The notes: generated from the sequence alone by a model not told the origin. A stretch of DNA of 64,000 nucleotides from Microbulbifer sp. THAF38 (GCF_009363535.1 NZ_CP045369.1:2553001-2617000); one strand, 5' to 3'. Shown: positions 27,816 to 35,614, numbered from the stretch's first letter. Numbers and translations: made by a program.

Positions 27816-28254
27816 TGATTAAAACTGTCCTTGTATTCTTAAACTTTCGATTTGCTTAGTCCTCTCCGCTTTGCACTAGTAATAAAATGCAATACTTGGC
27901 GAGCAGAGCGCAAAGATGATCCTGCACATTCAGCAAACCGAAGTATAAATCTTCGAGAGTTTTGACTAAAGAAGAAAGTCACAAAACACTGGCCACACAA
28001 TAGAAATTTGATAGTTCTTATACAAACACATAGAAAATATCGGCGTTAAAAATATCTTATTAAAACTTATTAGGTTTTTCTAAGCATCAATTCTGCGTAG
28101 AATTGGCGGATAACTATTAGAATTTTGAACTGTGGGTAGGCAAATTCTGTAAGGCCTACCCTAAAGATAGCTCCAGAAAGTTTCTAAAAAGCCAGCTCTT
28201 CAATAGGGGAACGGTAGCGAGAAGTAAGAATAGAGAAAAGGCGCTGACCCAAGG
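27816..28254. other. Intergenic region between the toxin gene and the first csrA unit
   Basis: About 440 AT-rich bases that must hold the toxin promoter. A stem GGTAGGC/GCCTACC lies around 28136-28165. No gene is supportable. Confidence 0.4.
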
Positions 28255-28746
28255 TGCTGCAACACCAGGGGCCAGCTAACCAAATTGATAAGAGTCCTAT
28301 CAAGATGGCTGTATGCATACTACGCTAGAAACCCGCTCGTCTTCAATAAAGTGGAGCACAATCAGCAGCTTGGAGCGATTCCCCAAGCTCTGGGAGCCTA
28401 GCGCCCGCCTTTTCCTATTCTGCGCCCACCGCCCCCGCGCCCCACCCCACTCATCCACCAAGTATCACCTACCAAGCTTCCCCACCAAGGAATGCCCACC
28501 CACAGCTTGAGTATCGCTAGGAAACAAACATGTTGATCCTAAAGCGCCGAACAGGCGAGAACCTAAGAATTGGAACCAATGTCTCAGTCACAGTGCTGGC
28601 AGTGAAAGGAAATCAAGTAAAGATAGGCATCCGTGCCCCCAAATCTCTTCCCGTCCACCGTGAAGAGATCTATGTGCGTATCGAGAGAGAACGAAAAGTA
28701 AGCAATGGAAGGGGTTGAAAGGAGGTTCTCCAAGGAAGGAGGCTCC
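28255..28746 (+). repeat. csrA repeat unit A (intact)
   Basis: First of a family of dispersed repeats in the island. From 28366 (CAGCTTGGAGCGATT) to the ATG it is clearly similar to unit C at 32.1 kb, sharing CTGGGAGCCTAGC, a C-rich tract CCCACC...CCCC, CCACCAAGTATCAC and CTTGAGTATCGCTAGGAA. It then carries csrA and ends in the GGA-rich tail TCTCCAAGGAAGGAGGCTCC, which is identical in unit B. The leader has two GGA motifs 31 bases apart, the second in the ribosome site. The left boundary is the least certain part. Confidence 0.8.
28530..28718 (+). CDS. csrA: Carbon storage regulator CsrA (intact copy)
   Basis: A 62-residue RNA-binding regulator that blocks translation or alters stability of mRNAs with GGA motifs. 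It matches CsrA along its full length: [15 protein letters not shown] at the N-terminus with the RNA-contact residues around positions 4-7, [19 protein letters not shown] in the middle, and HREEIYVRI with the key Arg44 retained. The start has an AGGAA ribosome site that itself contains GGA, as expected for autoregulation. It lies divergent from the toxin-immunity pair. It is unusual for csrA to be in an accessory island with decayed copies nearby, so this is probably a paralogue in addition to a housekeeping copy elsewhere. Confidence 0.92.
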   Translation: MLILKRRTGENLRIGTNVSVTVLAVKGNQVKIGIRAPKSLPVHREEIYVRIERERKVSNGRG

Positions 28747-28922
28747 AGCTCAATAAAGGCGCTATTAATAGATAGTTATCTTCGAAGTATGGAGCAGTGA
28801 AATTATACAGCCCTCTTCACTACTACAAAAAGTCACCTCTCCACAGAAAGGTAAAAGTCAACACAAATTGGATCGAACAAGGAGTATAACTAGTTCGCAG
28901 AAGACTGTGATCATTTTTCAAC

Positions 28923-29084
28923 CTATTCTTCTTCATCACTACGATCTATTAGGTTTTCCGGTGAGCCCAAAGTACTATCTTTTTCGAGCTCTTCCTTAAT
29001 ATCTTCAGGAAGTGGCTTGAACAACTCTTTTGCCCTCTCTTCGGCTTTCTTTTTTGCTAGTTCGTATCTTTCTTTATCATTCAT
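28923..29084 (-). CDS. Small charged protein, possible partner of the GNAT-like gene
   Basis: A 53-residue, strongly charged protein (MNDKERYELAKKKAEERAKE at the start, acidic SDEEE at the end) encoded by an open frame whose ATG at 29084 overlaps the stop of the upstream 177-residue gene as ATGA. The overlap is the same arrangement as in the two toxin-immunity pairs of this island, so it could be an antitoxin or immunity protein; this is positional inference only. No known domain recognised. Confidence 0.55.
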   Translation of the reverse strand: MNDKERYELAKKKAEERAKELFKPLPEDIKEELEKDSTLGSPENLIDRSDEEE

Positions 29085-29614
29085 AAGTCTCTTACCAGAT
29101 AATGTGGATTGCCTTTCTTTGAACCAACCAATTTAAACCCACCATAAGACATATAGTACTTTATGAGCTTGTCATTCATAGGCTCCATGATGCGAATTTT
29201 CTTTGCACCAATTAAATCCCCATAAATTTCATACGCCAATAGAGAAATACTGAACATTTCACCGGCGTATGGACAATTCTTAGGGGCTCTCTCTATAAAA
29301 TCTAAACGCATTTCGGTGCCCTTGAATGTAGGGCGACCAAGGGACATTGAACATAGAGTATTTCCTAACCAAACTGACATATCGAATGACTTCGGGTAGA
29401 AAATCTTATAGCTCCGGGAAAATTCCCAATCCCATGAAACCTTTCGTTCAGCGATATCCTTCCAAGCCTGGAAAGCATTTAAGGTTTTGTGATCTATACC
29501 TTCAACATTTAGAACGCCCTTCAGGTTTCCGGGCAGGCTTTCTTTTGCTATATCTCTTGCTTGCGCTCGAAATACATCATACCGTTCTAGTGTTTCCCCA
29601 TGTGACGGCTGCAT
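29081..29614 (-). CDS. GNAT-like acetyltransferase
   Basis: A 177-residue protein. The C-terminal part (LLAYEIYGDLIGAKKIRIMEPMND, then KYYMSYGGFKLVGSKKGNPHYLV) has the ending typical of GNAT enzymes, where a YYxxxGF motif contacts acetyl-CoA or substrate. The acetyl-CoA loop itself is weak, so the assignment is tentative. An excellent AAGGAGG ribosome site precedes the ATG. It is followed by a 53-residue protein with an ATGA overlap and preceded on the same strand by a 5'-nucleotidase gene 48 bases away. GNAT toxins of toxin-antitoxin systems are of similar size, but their antitoxins are usually upstream DNA-binding proteins. Confidence 0.55.
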   Translation of the reverse strand: MQPSHGETLERYDVFRAQARDIAKESLPGNLKGVLNVEGIDHKTLNAFQAWKDIAERKVSWDWEFSRSYKIFYPKSFDMSVWLGNTLCSMSLGRPTFKGTEMRLDFIERAPKNCPYAGEMFSISLLAYEIYGDLIGAKKIRIMEPMNDKLIKYYMSYGGFKLVGSKKGNPHYLVRDL

Positions 29615-29662
29615 GTTTCCTCCTTAAATATGCTTACTGAGATTAATGATAATCATTCAGCT

Positions 29663-30634
29663 TTAGGGAACCAACTCTAGCTGGTCACCAGCACTTTCGT
29701 GTTTAAGATCTGAGTTATTAGCAATACCAAACGGAATATGCACCATAGGTATATCACCAGTATCTGATTTAAGGTGACTTCTTTGGTCATCAAAAAACAT
29801 GTGAGGTTTAAGCCTGGTTAATATCCTCTCTTTTACCATCCCACCTAAGAAGAACATTTCATTAGCACTTACCCCCCAATCTTCAAGAGTCGTAATGACC
29901 CTTTCATGTGCAGGTGCATTACGGGCAGTTACAATCGCAGTCCTAAGTATACGCTTATAGTTTCGGTCTCTTTCAACCTCTCTATCCTCTAATTCTTGCA
30001 GAGAGGATAACTTTTTAAATAAATCTGCCAGTGGCCCCGGTTGATGAGGAATTGCAGACTTTTTTACTTCATATTCATGAAACTCTGGTAAGTCCCCATC
30101 TTTGAATATGGCTTCCGCCTCATCATCAGCAATCACACCATCAAAATCGAATGCGATTCTTAACTCATCATCACCATCATCGTTTACAATCTTACTCGGC
30201 AATACAACACCAGCAGGGAATCCTGCATCTATTGCATTTTGGACATCCACTTCGTTTGCTGAAAGAAAGAGTGATGCATTAAACGCTGGAACATACTCAT
30301 AAGGAGACTTCCCTTCGACAAAAGCAGCCCTAGAAATATCAAGCTCATAGTGTTTAATAGAGCGGAATACCCTTTTGCCAGTAGCAGCAGAATTTCTCGA
30401 CAATAAAACTACTTCAACCGGGAGTTCAGCTTTAAATCTCTGATTTATCTGAAGGAACCGTCGGATAAATGGAAAAGCAACACCTTTTTTAAGAACATTA
30501 TTCAGATTCGCTTCTTGAAATTCTTTGTAGGCTTTTGGCCCTTGATTTTCAAAAACGGCATTTGATTCTGACAGGTCAAACAATGCACTTGACGATACTG
30601 CTATCACAAGCTTACTTTCAATTGGATACGGCAT
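29663..30634 (-). CDS. 5'-nucleotidase, cytosolic type I-like (HAD fold)
   Basis: A 323-residue protein of the 5'-nucleotidase family related to eukaryotic cytosolic 5'-nucleotidase I. The N-terminal KLVIAVSSSALFDL and VVLLSRNSAATGKRVF segments and the HAD motif IAFDFDGVIADDEAE (near residue 165, with the nucleophilic Asp pair) are typical, as are FFLGGMVK and FFDDQRSH near the C-terminus. It should remove phosphate from nucleoside monophosphates in the cytosol. I prefer ATG 30634 over the TTG three bases upstream. It is cargo of the unit ending at csrA copy B. Nucleotide depletion is a defence theme in islands, but nothing here proves such a role. Confidence 0.85.
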   Translation of the reverse strand: MPYPIESKLVIAVSSSALFDLSESNAVFENQGPKAYKEFQEANLNNVLKKGVAFPFIRRFLQINQRFKAELPVEVVLLSRNSAATGKRVFRSIKHYELDISRAAFVEGKSPYEYVPAFNASLFLSANEVDVQNAIDAGFPAGVVLPSKIVNDDGDDELRIAFDFDGVIADDEAEAIFKDGDLPEFHEYEVKKSAIPHQPGPLADLFKKLSSLQELEDREVERDRNYKRILRTAIVTARNAPAHERVITTLEDWGVSANEMFFLGGMVKERILTRLKPHMFFDDQRSHLKSDTGDIPMVHIPFGIANNSDLKHESAGDQLELVP

Positions 30635-30858
30635 CAACTACCCTTCAGGTTGATTAGATGTCCTGCGCAGCAACCGTAGAAACAGCACCTGCAACCATGG
30701 ACATCCACTAATAAAAGTATAAACCGGCAAGAATCATAATTGAACAGGGAAATTGTACAGAAAATATAGATGCACCAAGAAATATAAAACCAAATAAATA
30801 ATTAAAAAAACTCAGTTATCTTGTATTTATCTTTCTATATTCTGCGTGTACTCAACAG

Positions 30859-31306
30859 TTCTGGACACCCACCAAATAGAGTGGCGAGCAAGGCAATATT
30901 AGCCAGGTCAAAACTTGTCATTGAGCATATAAAAATCCTTTAGATTCAATAAGTTATAGTAAAATACCAGCTCAGAAAGACTAACACCTGCGGACCCCTA
31001 CTCTGCATTGTTGCAGCCATTCCCCACCCGAAAAGCGTTGCTTAACAAACGCCCCAACAAGGGATATCCGTCCACGGCTTGAATATCACAAGGAAGCAAA
31101 TAAGTTAACCATAAAGCATTGAACCGGCGAAAGCCTTTGAACTCGAACAAATGCCCTAATTGCTGTACTGGAAGTGAAAAGCAACCAAGAAAAGATAGGC
31201 ATCAACGTACCAAATCACTCTCAACCCATCGTAAAGAGATCCGTGTGCGTATCGAAAAGAAGGCAATGGATGGCGTTGAGGCAAATTCTCCAAGGAAGGA
31301 GGCTCC
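30859..31306 (+). repeat. csrA repeat unit B (decayed coding region)
   Basis: Starts with TTCTGGACACCCACCAAATA, a head shared with units C, D and E. Its middle (agtggcgagc, ccagctcag) is closer to unit D than to A or C, so B and D form one subfamily. It ends with the same 20-base tail as unit A. The leader keeps two GGA motifs 30 bases apart although csrA itself is dead. Confidence 0.8.
31105..31275 (+). pseudogene. csrA pseudogene (unit B)
   Basis: The DNA aligns with csrA of unit A throughout, but the start codon is lost (GTTAACCATAAAGC instead of ATGTTGATCCTAAAGC), and in-frame stops follow. Recognisable remnants include an EVK..NQEKIGI segment and bases encoding the region around the RNA-binding arginine. 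It cannot make CsrA. Confidence 0.8.
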
Positions 31307-31431
31307 TTCCTTAGTTACCAAATCTAGCTCTTTGCTGAGCCATAACCAAATAGTTAGGGCTTGAGTTTTGTTAATGCTTGCTCGGATAAGCAACATTGAG
31401 GGCAATACATCAGCACAATAACTTGTTAGAG

Positions 31432-31665
31432 CTAAAGTGGTTCCCTACTGAAATTGGTAATTTGTTGACCAAAAACTTCTATTGCTTGATTTTCTAAACG
31501 TTCCTTGAGGCCAATAACTTCTAGATAATCATTCCCAGCATCTGCCACTTCATCCTCAGTTTCACAAATAGACTTTAAACGCTCAGCTTCATGAGTTATT
31601 GCTTCAAGTATTATCCGGGCTTCCCAATCACATAGTGATGAGTTCATTTCTTTTATATGTGTCAT
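31432..31665 (-). CDS. Putative immunity protein of a second toxin pair
   Basis: A 77-residue acidic helical protein (THIKEMNSSLCDWEARIIL, ERLKSICETEDEVADAG). I choose ATG 31665, which overlaps the stop of the upstream toxin-like frame as ATGA; an upstream start at 31698 would lie deep inside the toxin gene. Size, charge, overlap and position are the same as for the Tsi2-like gene at 27.1 kb, but the sequences are not obviously similar. An immunity role is inferred from context. If the toxin is dead, this gene may persist as an orphan immunity gene. Confidence 0.55.
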   Translation of the reverse strand: MTHIKEMNSSLCDWEARIILEAITHEAERLKSICETEDEVADAGNDYLEVIGLKERLENQAIEVFGQQITNFSREPL

Positions 31666-32039
31666 AACGCAATCTGCTTTTTGAATACATTCTGACATTT
31701 CAATGCTAGTTTTGAAAGTAGCCCCTTGAATTCATCGAGGGGCATATTTGCTGTTGGAGCGATACTATAGTGCCCGGGCCTATCATTAAGTAATTTTAGA
31801 CCCGGTGGAACTGGTGTCCCTTTAGAGATCTTCCATACCCAGCCCGACATAGGTGTTGATTCAATCCTGCTCTTTGTTGATAGTGATATGCCTTTCCCAT
31901 TTGCAATCACTATTAAGATTCCATTAATTTCGGTTGTATCAATATCCTTCGGTCGACGGATATGATCTAACCTTGGGCTAGTGGAATTTCCCAGCCTAAA
32001 TTAATCCTCTGGGGCCATAAATAGATCTTCGACATTCAT
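31662..32039 (-). pseudogene. Tse2-related toxin-like gene with an in-frame TAA at codon 13
   Basis: A frame starts at ATG 32039 with a clear AAAGGAGA ribosome site (MNVEDLFMAPED), meets TAA at 32001-32003, and continues in the same frame to 31662 (FRLGNSTSPRLDHIR, ILIVIANGKGISL, TPVPPGLKLLNDRPGHYS, IAPTANMPLDEFKGLLSKL). The ending GL....D...HYxIxP...MP..F..LL..L is the same pattern seen in the Tse2-like toxin at 27.4 kb, so the two are probably related. The downstream 77-residue gene overlaps by ATGA. A GTG at 31910 could start an 82-residue fragment. The best reading is a toxin silenced by a nonsense mutation. Confidence 0.68.
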
Positions 32040-32134
32040 TCCATTCTCCTTTGTCGATAGCTTACCTTGCTAGGGCGTCTCGCTATTGAAATACCCTATG
32101 GATCAACAGAAATCCCGCATCCGGCTACTGGTAA

Positions 32135-32636
32135 TTCTGGACACCCACTAAATAGCAAGTATAAACCGCCAAAGCTATTGACTGAAAAGGAGGGTCAAAC
32201 AAAATACTAGGAGGCAGCTAACTAAACTGGCATAAACACTCTGATATAAAAGTACATTTATCAGCTTGGATCGACTCCCCAAGTTCTGGGAGCCTAGCAC
32301 CCGACTTTTCCTTTTCTGCGCCCACCACCCCCACGCCCCACTCTTCCACCAAGTATCACTTAACAAGTTTTCCCACTAAGGAATGCCCACCCATGGCTTG
32401 AGTATCGCTAGGAAGAAATTATGTTGATCCTAAACCGCCGAACAGGCGAGAATCTAAGAATTGGAACGAATGTCTCGATCACAGTGCTGGAATTGAAAGA
32501 CGATCAAATAAAGATAGGCATCCGCGCCCCCAAATCCCTTCTCACTCATCCTGAAGAGATCTATGTGCGCATAAAAATGAATAAAAAATAGACAGTGGAA
32601 GGTATTGAAGAAAGGATCTCCATGGAAGGAGGCTAC
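32135..32636 (+). repeat. csrA repeat unit C (intact coding region)
   Basis: Begins TTCTGGACACCCACTAAATAG and shares the long leader of unit A (CTGGGAGCCTAGC, C-rich tract, CCACCAAGTATCAC, GAGTATCGCTAGGAAG). It contains a complete csrA frame and ends with the tail CTCCATGGAAGGAGGCT, slightly diverged from A and B. The two leader GGA motifs are kept. Confidence 0.82.
32421..32591 (+). CDS. csrA: CsrA-like protein with Pro in place of Arg44
   Basis: A 56-residue protein with a full CsrA-type frame: [33 protein letters not shown], then [15 protein letters not shown]. It is close to the copy at 28530. At the position of the critical RNA-contact residue Arg44 (HREEIY in CsrA) it has Pro (HPEEIY), and the preceding Val is Thr. 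In E. coli CsrA, loss of Arg44 strongly weakens RNA binding, so this copy may be a poor binder, a heterodimer poison or on its way to becoming a pseudogene. The ribosome site AGGAAG is intact. Confidence 0.85.
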   Translation: MLILNRRTGENLRIGTNVSITVLELKDDQIKIGIRAPKSLLTHPEEIYVRIKMNKK

Positions 32637-32774
32637 CACCTGTGCTATCACTCCTGCGGTAGCCGACCTTTTGGACTGCGATATGTATATCTGTGGTCAT
32701 CGCACTAATGCATTGCTCAGCTTCTACCTGAATGGGGAGCTTCATGCGAACGTAAGGTAGAACTCAAGGTAAAA

Positions 32775-33410
32775 CTAGGGACTATTCGTTTCCTCTGCAT
32801 CCACTTTCAGAGGTTGGTAGTAGATCACTTCAAACTCTTCTAGTCCTGGAATCATTTTTTTAGCAGTATTGACGTCCCGATCCCATCTATTCGCAAGTAC
32901 TACATTCTCATTAATCAACGGCTTATCCAAAGCTACGATTTCTCCTAGGTAGTTTAGCTTTCCTCCCTCCAGCTCTATTTTCATCATAATTGGGGTTTCT
33001 TCATTGCTATCTGGGAGCGAAACAAACATCCCGCCTCCCGCGACCATTGAGTTATAACCGCGTCCACTACGACCCGATAAGTAATAGATTCCTTCAGGAA
33101 CTTCCAATATATGCATAAAGCCATAGTAACCTTTATCTAAATCACCCGTGGGCCTATATAGACGAACTTTTTCGGCTTGCAGGAAAGCCACTTTTTCTAG
33201 CACATTACTATCATCAAGGCGGAGTAAATCATAGCTCACAAAAACACCCCCTATTCCTTTGTTCTTTCTTCCATGAGTTAACACTACGAGGGCGATATCG
33301 TCTGATATTTCCCCAACTTCATTTAAATTCGGTTTATAGGTGGGGGCAGCGCAGCCTACCAACATAAAGAAAAATAGGCTTGCGACATACAAATAAACTT
33401 TATTACTCAT
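32775..33410 (-). CDS. Lipoprotein of unknown function
   Basis: A 211-residue predicted lipoprotein with a signal peptide and lipobox LVGC (Cys20). The mature part is rich in beta strands (IALVVLTHGRKNKGIGGVF, VRLYRPTGDLDKGYYGFMHI, VPEGIYYLSGRSGRG). It resembles small envelope proteins of the DUF2846 style, but I am not sure of the family. It is cargo to the left of csrA unit D, divergent from it. Confidence 0.65.
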   Translation of the reverse strand: MSNKVYLYVASLFFFMLVGCAAPTYKPNLNEVGEISDDIALVVLTHGRKNKGIGGVFVSYDLLRLDDSNVLEKVAFLQAEKVRLYRPTGDLDKGYYGFMHILEVPEGIYYLSGRSGRGYNSMVAGGGMFVSLPDSNEETPIMMKIELEGGKLNYLGEIVALDKPLINENVVLANRWDRDVNTAKKMIPGLEEFEVIYYQPLKVDAEETNSP

Positions 33411-33587
33411 ATAGATTCTCTCTTTTTATTGGTATAGGTTTATCAATTTAGAAGTACGTATTTTTAATCTACAATCTGATATTTATCCACAAGAATCACT
33501 TATTAAAATCTGCCTCCACAAAATGCTTGCCTCCGGCATAGGCGGTAGTTTGGGAACCTTTTTAGCCCTAAAAAATAAGGTCAACAA

Positions 33588-33991
33588 TTCGGGACACCCA
33601 CCAAATAGAGTGGCGAGCGGAGCAGTAGAAGCCAGATTAGAGAATTGATATTAGTCCTACAAAAATGATTTAAATTCAACAAGTTATGGTGAAATACCAG
33701 CTCAGGAATGATAGCCCCCACCCTTCCCTATTCCGCATCACCGCGGCCATTCCCCACCCGAAGAGTATTACTTACCAAACTCCCCCCACCAAGGAATACC
33801 CACCCACGGCTTGAATACCACTAGGAAGCAAATAGGTTGACCATAAAGCACCAATCCAGCGAAAGCCCTCAAACTAGAACAAGCGTCCTAGTTGCTTTAC
33901 TGGAAGTGAGAAGCAATCAAGAAAAGAGGTGCGCTCGAACGCCCAAATCCTGCTCAACCCGTCGTAAAGAGACCTTTATGTATACCGAAAA
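33588..33991 (+). repeat. csrA repeat unit D, truncated by IS30
   Basis: Begins TTCGGGACACCCACCAAATAG and follows unit B closely (agagtggcgagcgg, attcaacaagttatggtgaaataccagctcag in B-like order). The leader keeps two GGA motifs. The unit is cut at its 3' end by the IS30-family element that begins at about 33992, so the GGA-rich tail is missing. Confidence 0.78.
33838..33991 (+). pseudogene. csrA pseudogene (unit D), 3' end cut by an IS element
   Basis: DNA aligned with csrA starts at TTGACCATAAAGC and reads LTIKHQSSES, LLEVRSNQEK, then loses frame by one base near 33928 before the PKS..RR.E region. A TTG could in principle start it, but the substitutions and the frameshift make it non-functional. 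Confidence 0.72.
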
Positions 33992-35038
33992 GCCTAGATT
34001 GCCAACATAAGTGACACACGTTTACCCACCAAAAATTCCAGTGGGCTCAAGTAATTTAACACCTTCCTGGGGCGAGTATTGATTCGAAACACTGCATCAT
34101 CAATACGGCTTTTTGGTATCTTGCCTATTTCCACTCCTTTCGGGAAGAAGCGCCTCAAGAGACCATTAGTGTTTTCGTTCAGCCCACGCTCCCAGGAGTG
34201 GTAAGGTTTCGCAAAATATATTCTGCATCCTAGCTTCTGCGCAATCGATTGATGACCTGCAAATTCTCCTCCATTATCGAAGGTGATCGTTTTACAGATG
34301 GCCTGATATGGCTTCAACATCTGCTTGATCGCCCGACTCACTGTTTTCTTGCTCTTATTTGGGACTCTGCGAGTGAGCAATAATTTGGAAACTCGTTCAA
34401 CCAGTGTCACCAGATAGCCATCTTGACCATAAACTGTATCGCCTTCCCAGTGACCGATCTCAGTGTTTTCATCGACAATCGCAGGTCTTTGATCAATATC
34501 TATGCGCTCTGGAATAAGCTTTACGCCTGCCTCGGAACCTGCCCGTTTCTGATAAGGTTTGGCTTTCCTTGGCAGACGTGACCTCCAGTTAAGTCGACTG
34601 GCCCAGCGGTAAATTGTTGAACAACTAACCGTTTTCGCACACCTCTCAAGCTGCATTCGCCCAGCGATTTGTTCAGGACTTGCATTTTTTAGCTGGTGGT
34701 CGATTTGTACCTGCATGGCAAAGTCGAGCTTGGTATGTTTAATAGCTCCGTGCCGTCGTTGCAGTGCCTGACGGTGGGCACTCTCGGCACAGTAAGGGCT
34801 GTAACGACCAAGCTCACGAGAGATGGTCTTATTGGATCTATTGAGGCGTAGTCCAATGGCTCGGGCTGAATAGTTCTGCCCATTAAGGACCTCAATCTGG
34901 TATCGTTCTTTCAAGGTCAGCTGGCTGGTACGGGTTCCCATGAGGTTCCTGGCTTGTTTGTGTGGAAGCTTACTAGCCTACAGCCAGCTGACCTCTCTCG
35001 CTATTGCCAAGTGTGTCGGTTGTTATGGGAATCTAGGC
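33992..35038 (-). mobile_element. IS30-family insertion sequence
   Basis: An element of about 1047 bp with imperfect inverted ends: the left begins GCCTAGATTGCCA and the reverse complement of the right begins GCCTAGATTCCCA, and both contain GACACAC about 22 bases in. One transposase gene on the minus strand fills it, and its TAG stop lies inside the left terminal repeat. Target duplication is not evident. It interrupts csrA unit D. Confidence 0.88.
33994..34941 (-). CDS. IS30-family transposase
   Basis: A 315-residue DDE transposase. The N-terminal helix-turn-helix (LTLKERYQIEVLNGQNYSAR, then RSNKTISRELGR) is the IS30 hallmark. The catalytic core has HWEGDTVYG, TFDNGGEFAGH and ERGLNENTNGLLRRF, giving Asp, Asp and Glu. 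Length is normal and no disabling change is seen, so the element may be active. Confidence 0.93.
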   Translation of the reverse strand: MGTRTSQLTLKERYQIEVLNGQNYSARAIGLRLNRSNKTISRELGRYSPYCAESAHRQALQRRHGAIKHTKLDFAMQVQIDHQLKNASPEQIAGRMQLERCAKTVSCSTIYRWASRLNWRSRLPRKAKPYQKRAGSEAGVKLIPERIDIDQRPAIVDENTEIGHWEGDTVYGQDGYLVTLVERVSKLLLTRRVPNKSKKTVSRAIKQMLKPYQAICKTITFDNGGEFAGHQSIAQKLGCRIYFAKPYHSWERGLNENTNGLLRRFFPKGVEIGKIPKSRIDDAVFRINTRPRKVLNYLSPLEFLVGKRVSLMLAI

Positions 35039-35042
35039 ACCA

Positions 35043-35477
35043 TCATTCCCAATACTCAATGATCTTAGAAACCTTATTACCTTCAAATTCAAAAACTGAT
35101 AGATGAATATTCCCGCTAGCAACCTCAAGTCTCTCTACAGCTGCGGCACCAAATCCAGGTAAAATCCTCAACACTTTATATCTACCTTCAGTAAGCTTGT
35201 AGTGTTTGGTAGTAATATATTTAGCGGCATTGCCGTAGAGCTCTTTTCTTGTGTAGGTTCCACCATAAACTTCATGCACATAGACGAAATTATCCGTATA
35301 CATATCAAACAATTTGTCTAAATCATTGATAGATGCAGTCGCAAGTATTGCTTTATTTTGTGCTTCATTTACGGCCTTAACTAAACTTTCAAGATTAATT
35401 GAAGAAGTAGTTTTCGCCCCAGCACTAACAGAAATGCCGAGAATTAGAAAAAGAGTAAAGGTACACAGTTTGTTCAT
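35043..35477 (-). CDS. Exported NTF2/SnoaL-like protein
   Basis: A 144-residue protein starting at ATG 35477 (MNKLCTFTLFLILGISVSAGA signal peptide) with an AAAGGA ribosome site; a longer frame to 35519 is less likely. The mature part is an NTF2-like alpha-beta barrel of the DUF4440 type: LDKLFDMYTDNFVYVHEVYGG, YTRKELYGNAAKYI, GAAAVERLEVASG and FEFEGNKVSKIIEYWE at the end. Such proteins bind or act on small molecules; the function here is unknown. Confidence 0.75.
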   Translation of the reverse strand: MNKLCTFTLFLILGISVSAGAKTTSSINLESLVKAVNEAQNKAILATASINDLDKLFDMYTDNFVYVHEVYGGTYTRKELYGNAAKYITTKHYKLTEGRYKVLRILPGFGAAAVERLEVASGNIHLSVFEFEGNKVSKIIEYWE

Positions 35478-35568
35478 GATTAATTCCTTTTTATTCCTGA
35501 ATCGCAATGGACATAACACCGCATTCAGCCGCCGCCGAGCTGTGTAAATTTTGCATTATAATCGCAGC

Positions 35569-35598
35569 GACCGCCAAAGCTCCACAGCTTTGGCGGTC
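35569..35598. terminator. Perfect 13-bp bidirectional hairpin
   Basis: GACCGCCAAAGCT (35569-35581) pairs with AGCTTTGGCGGTC (35586-35598) around a CCAC loop. It lies 17 bases beyond the end of the DUF4386 frame. No long T-run follows, so it may be a terminator for the minus strand or a structured element left from a cassette. Confidence 0.6.
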
Positions 35599-35614
35599 TT
35601 GCAGTAATGCCTTC

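Noticed and set aside
28313..28510. 65-codon plus-strand frame in the csrA leader
   Set aside because: Low-complexity Pro/Ser translation of the C-rich leader tract; not conserved as a frame in unit C.
31119..31364. 81-codon plus-strand frame across the csrA pseudogene in unit B
   Set aside because: It is a shifted reading of decayed csrA sequence with no CsrA similarity in that frame.
32542..32745. 67-codon minus-strand frame across the end of csrA copy C and its tail
   Set aside because: It begins in a plausible way (MKLPIQVEAEQC) but runs antisense through the conserved csrA frame; most likely a shadow or a fragment of an older gene.
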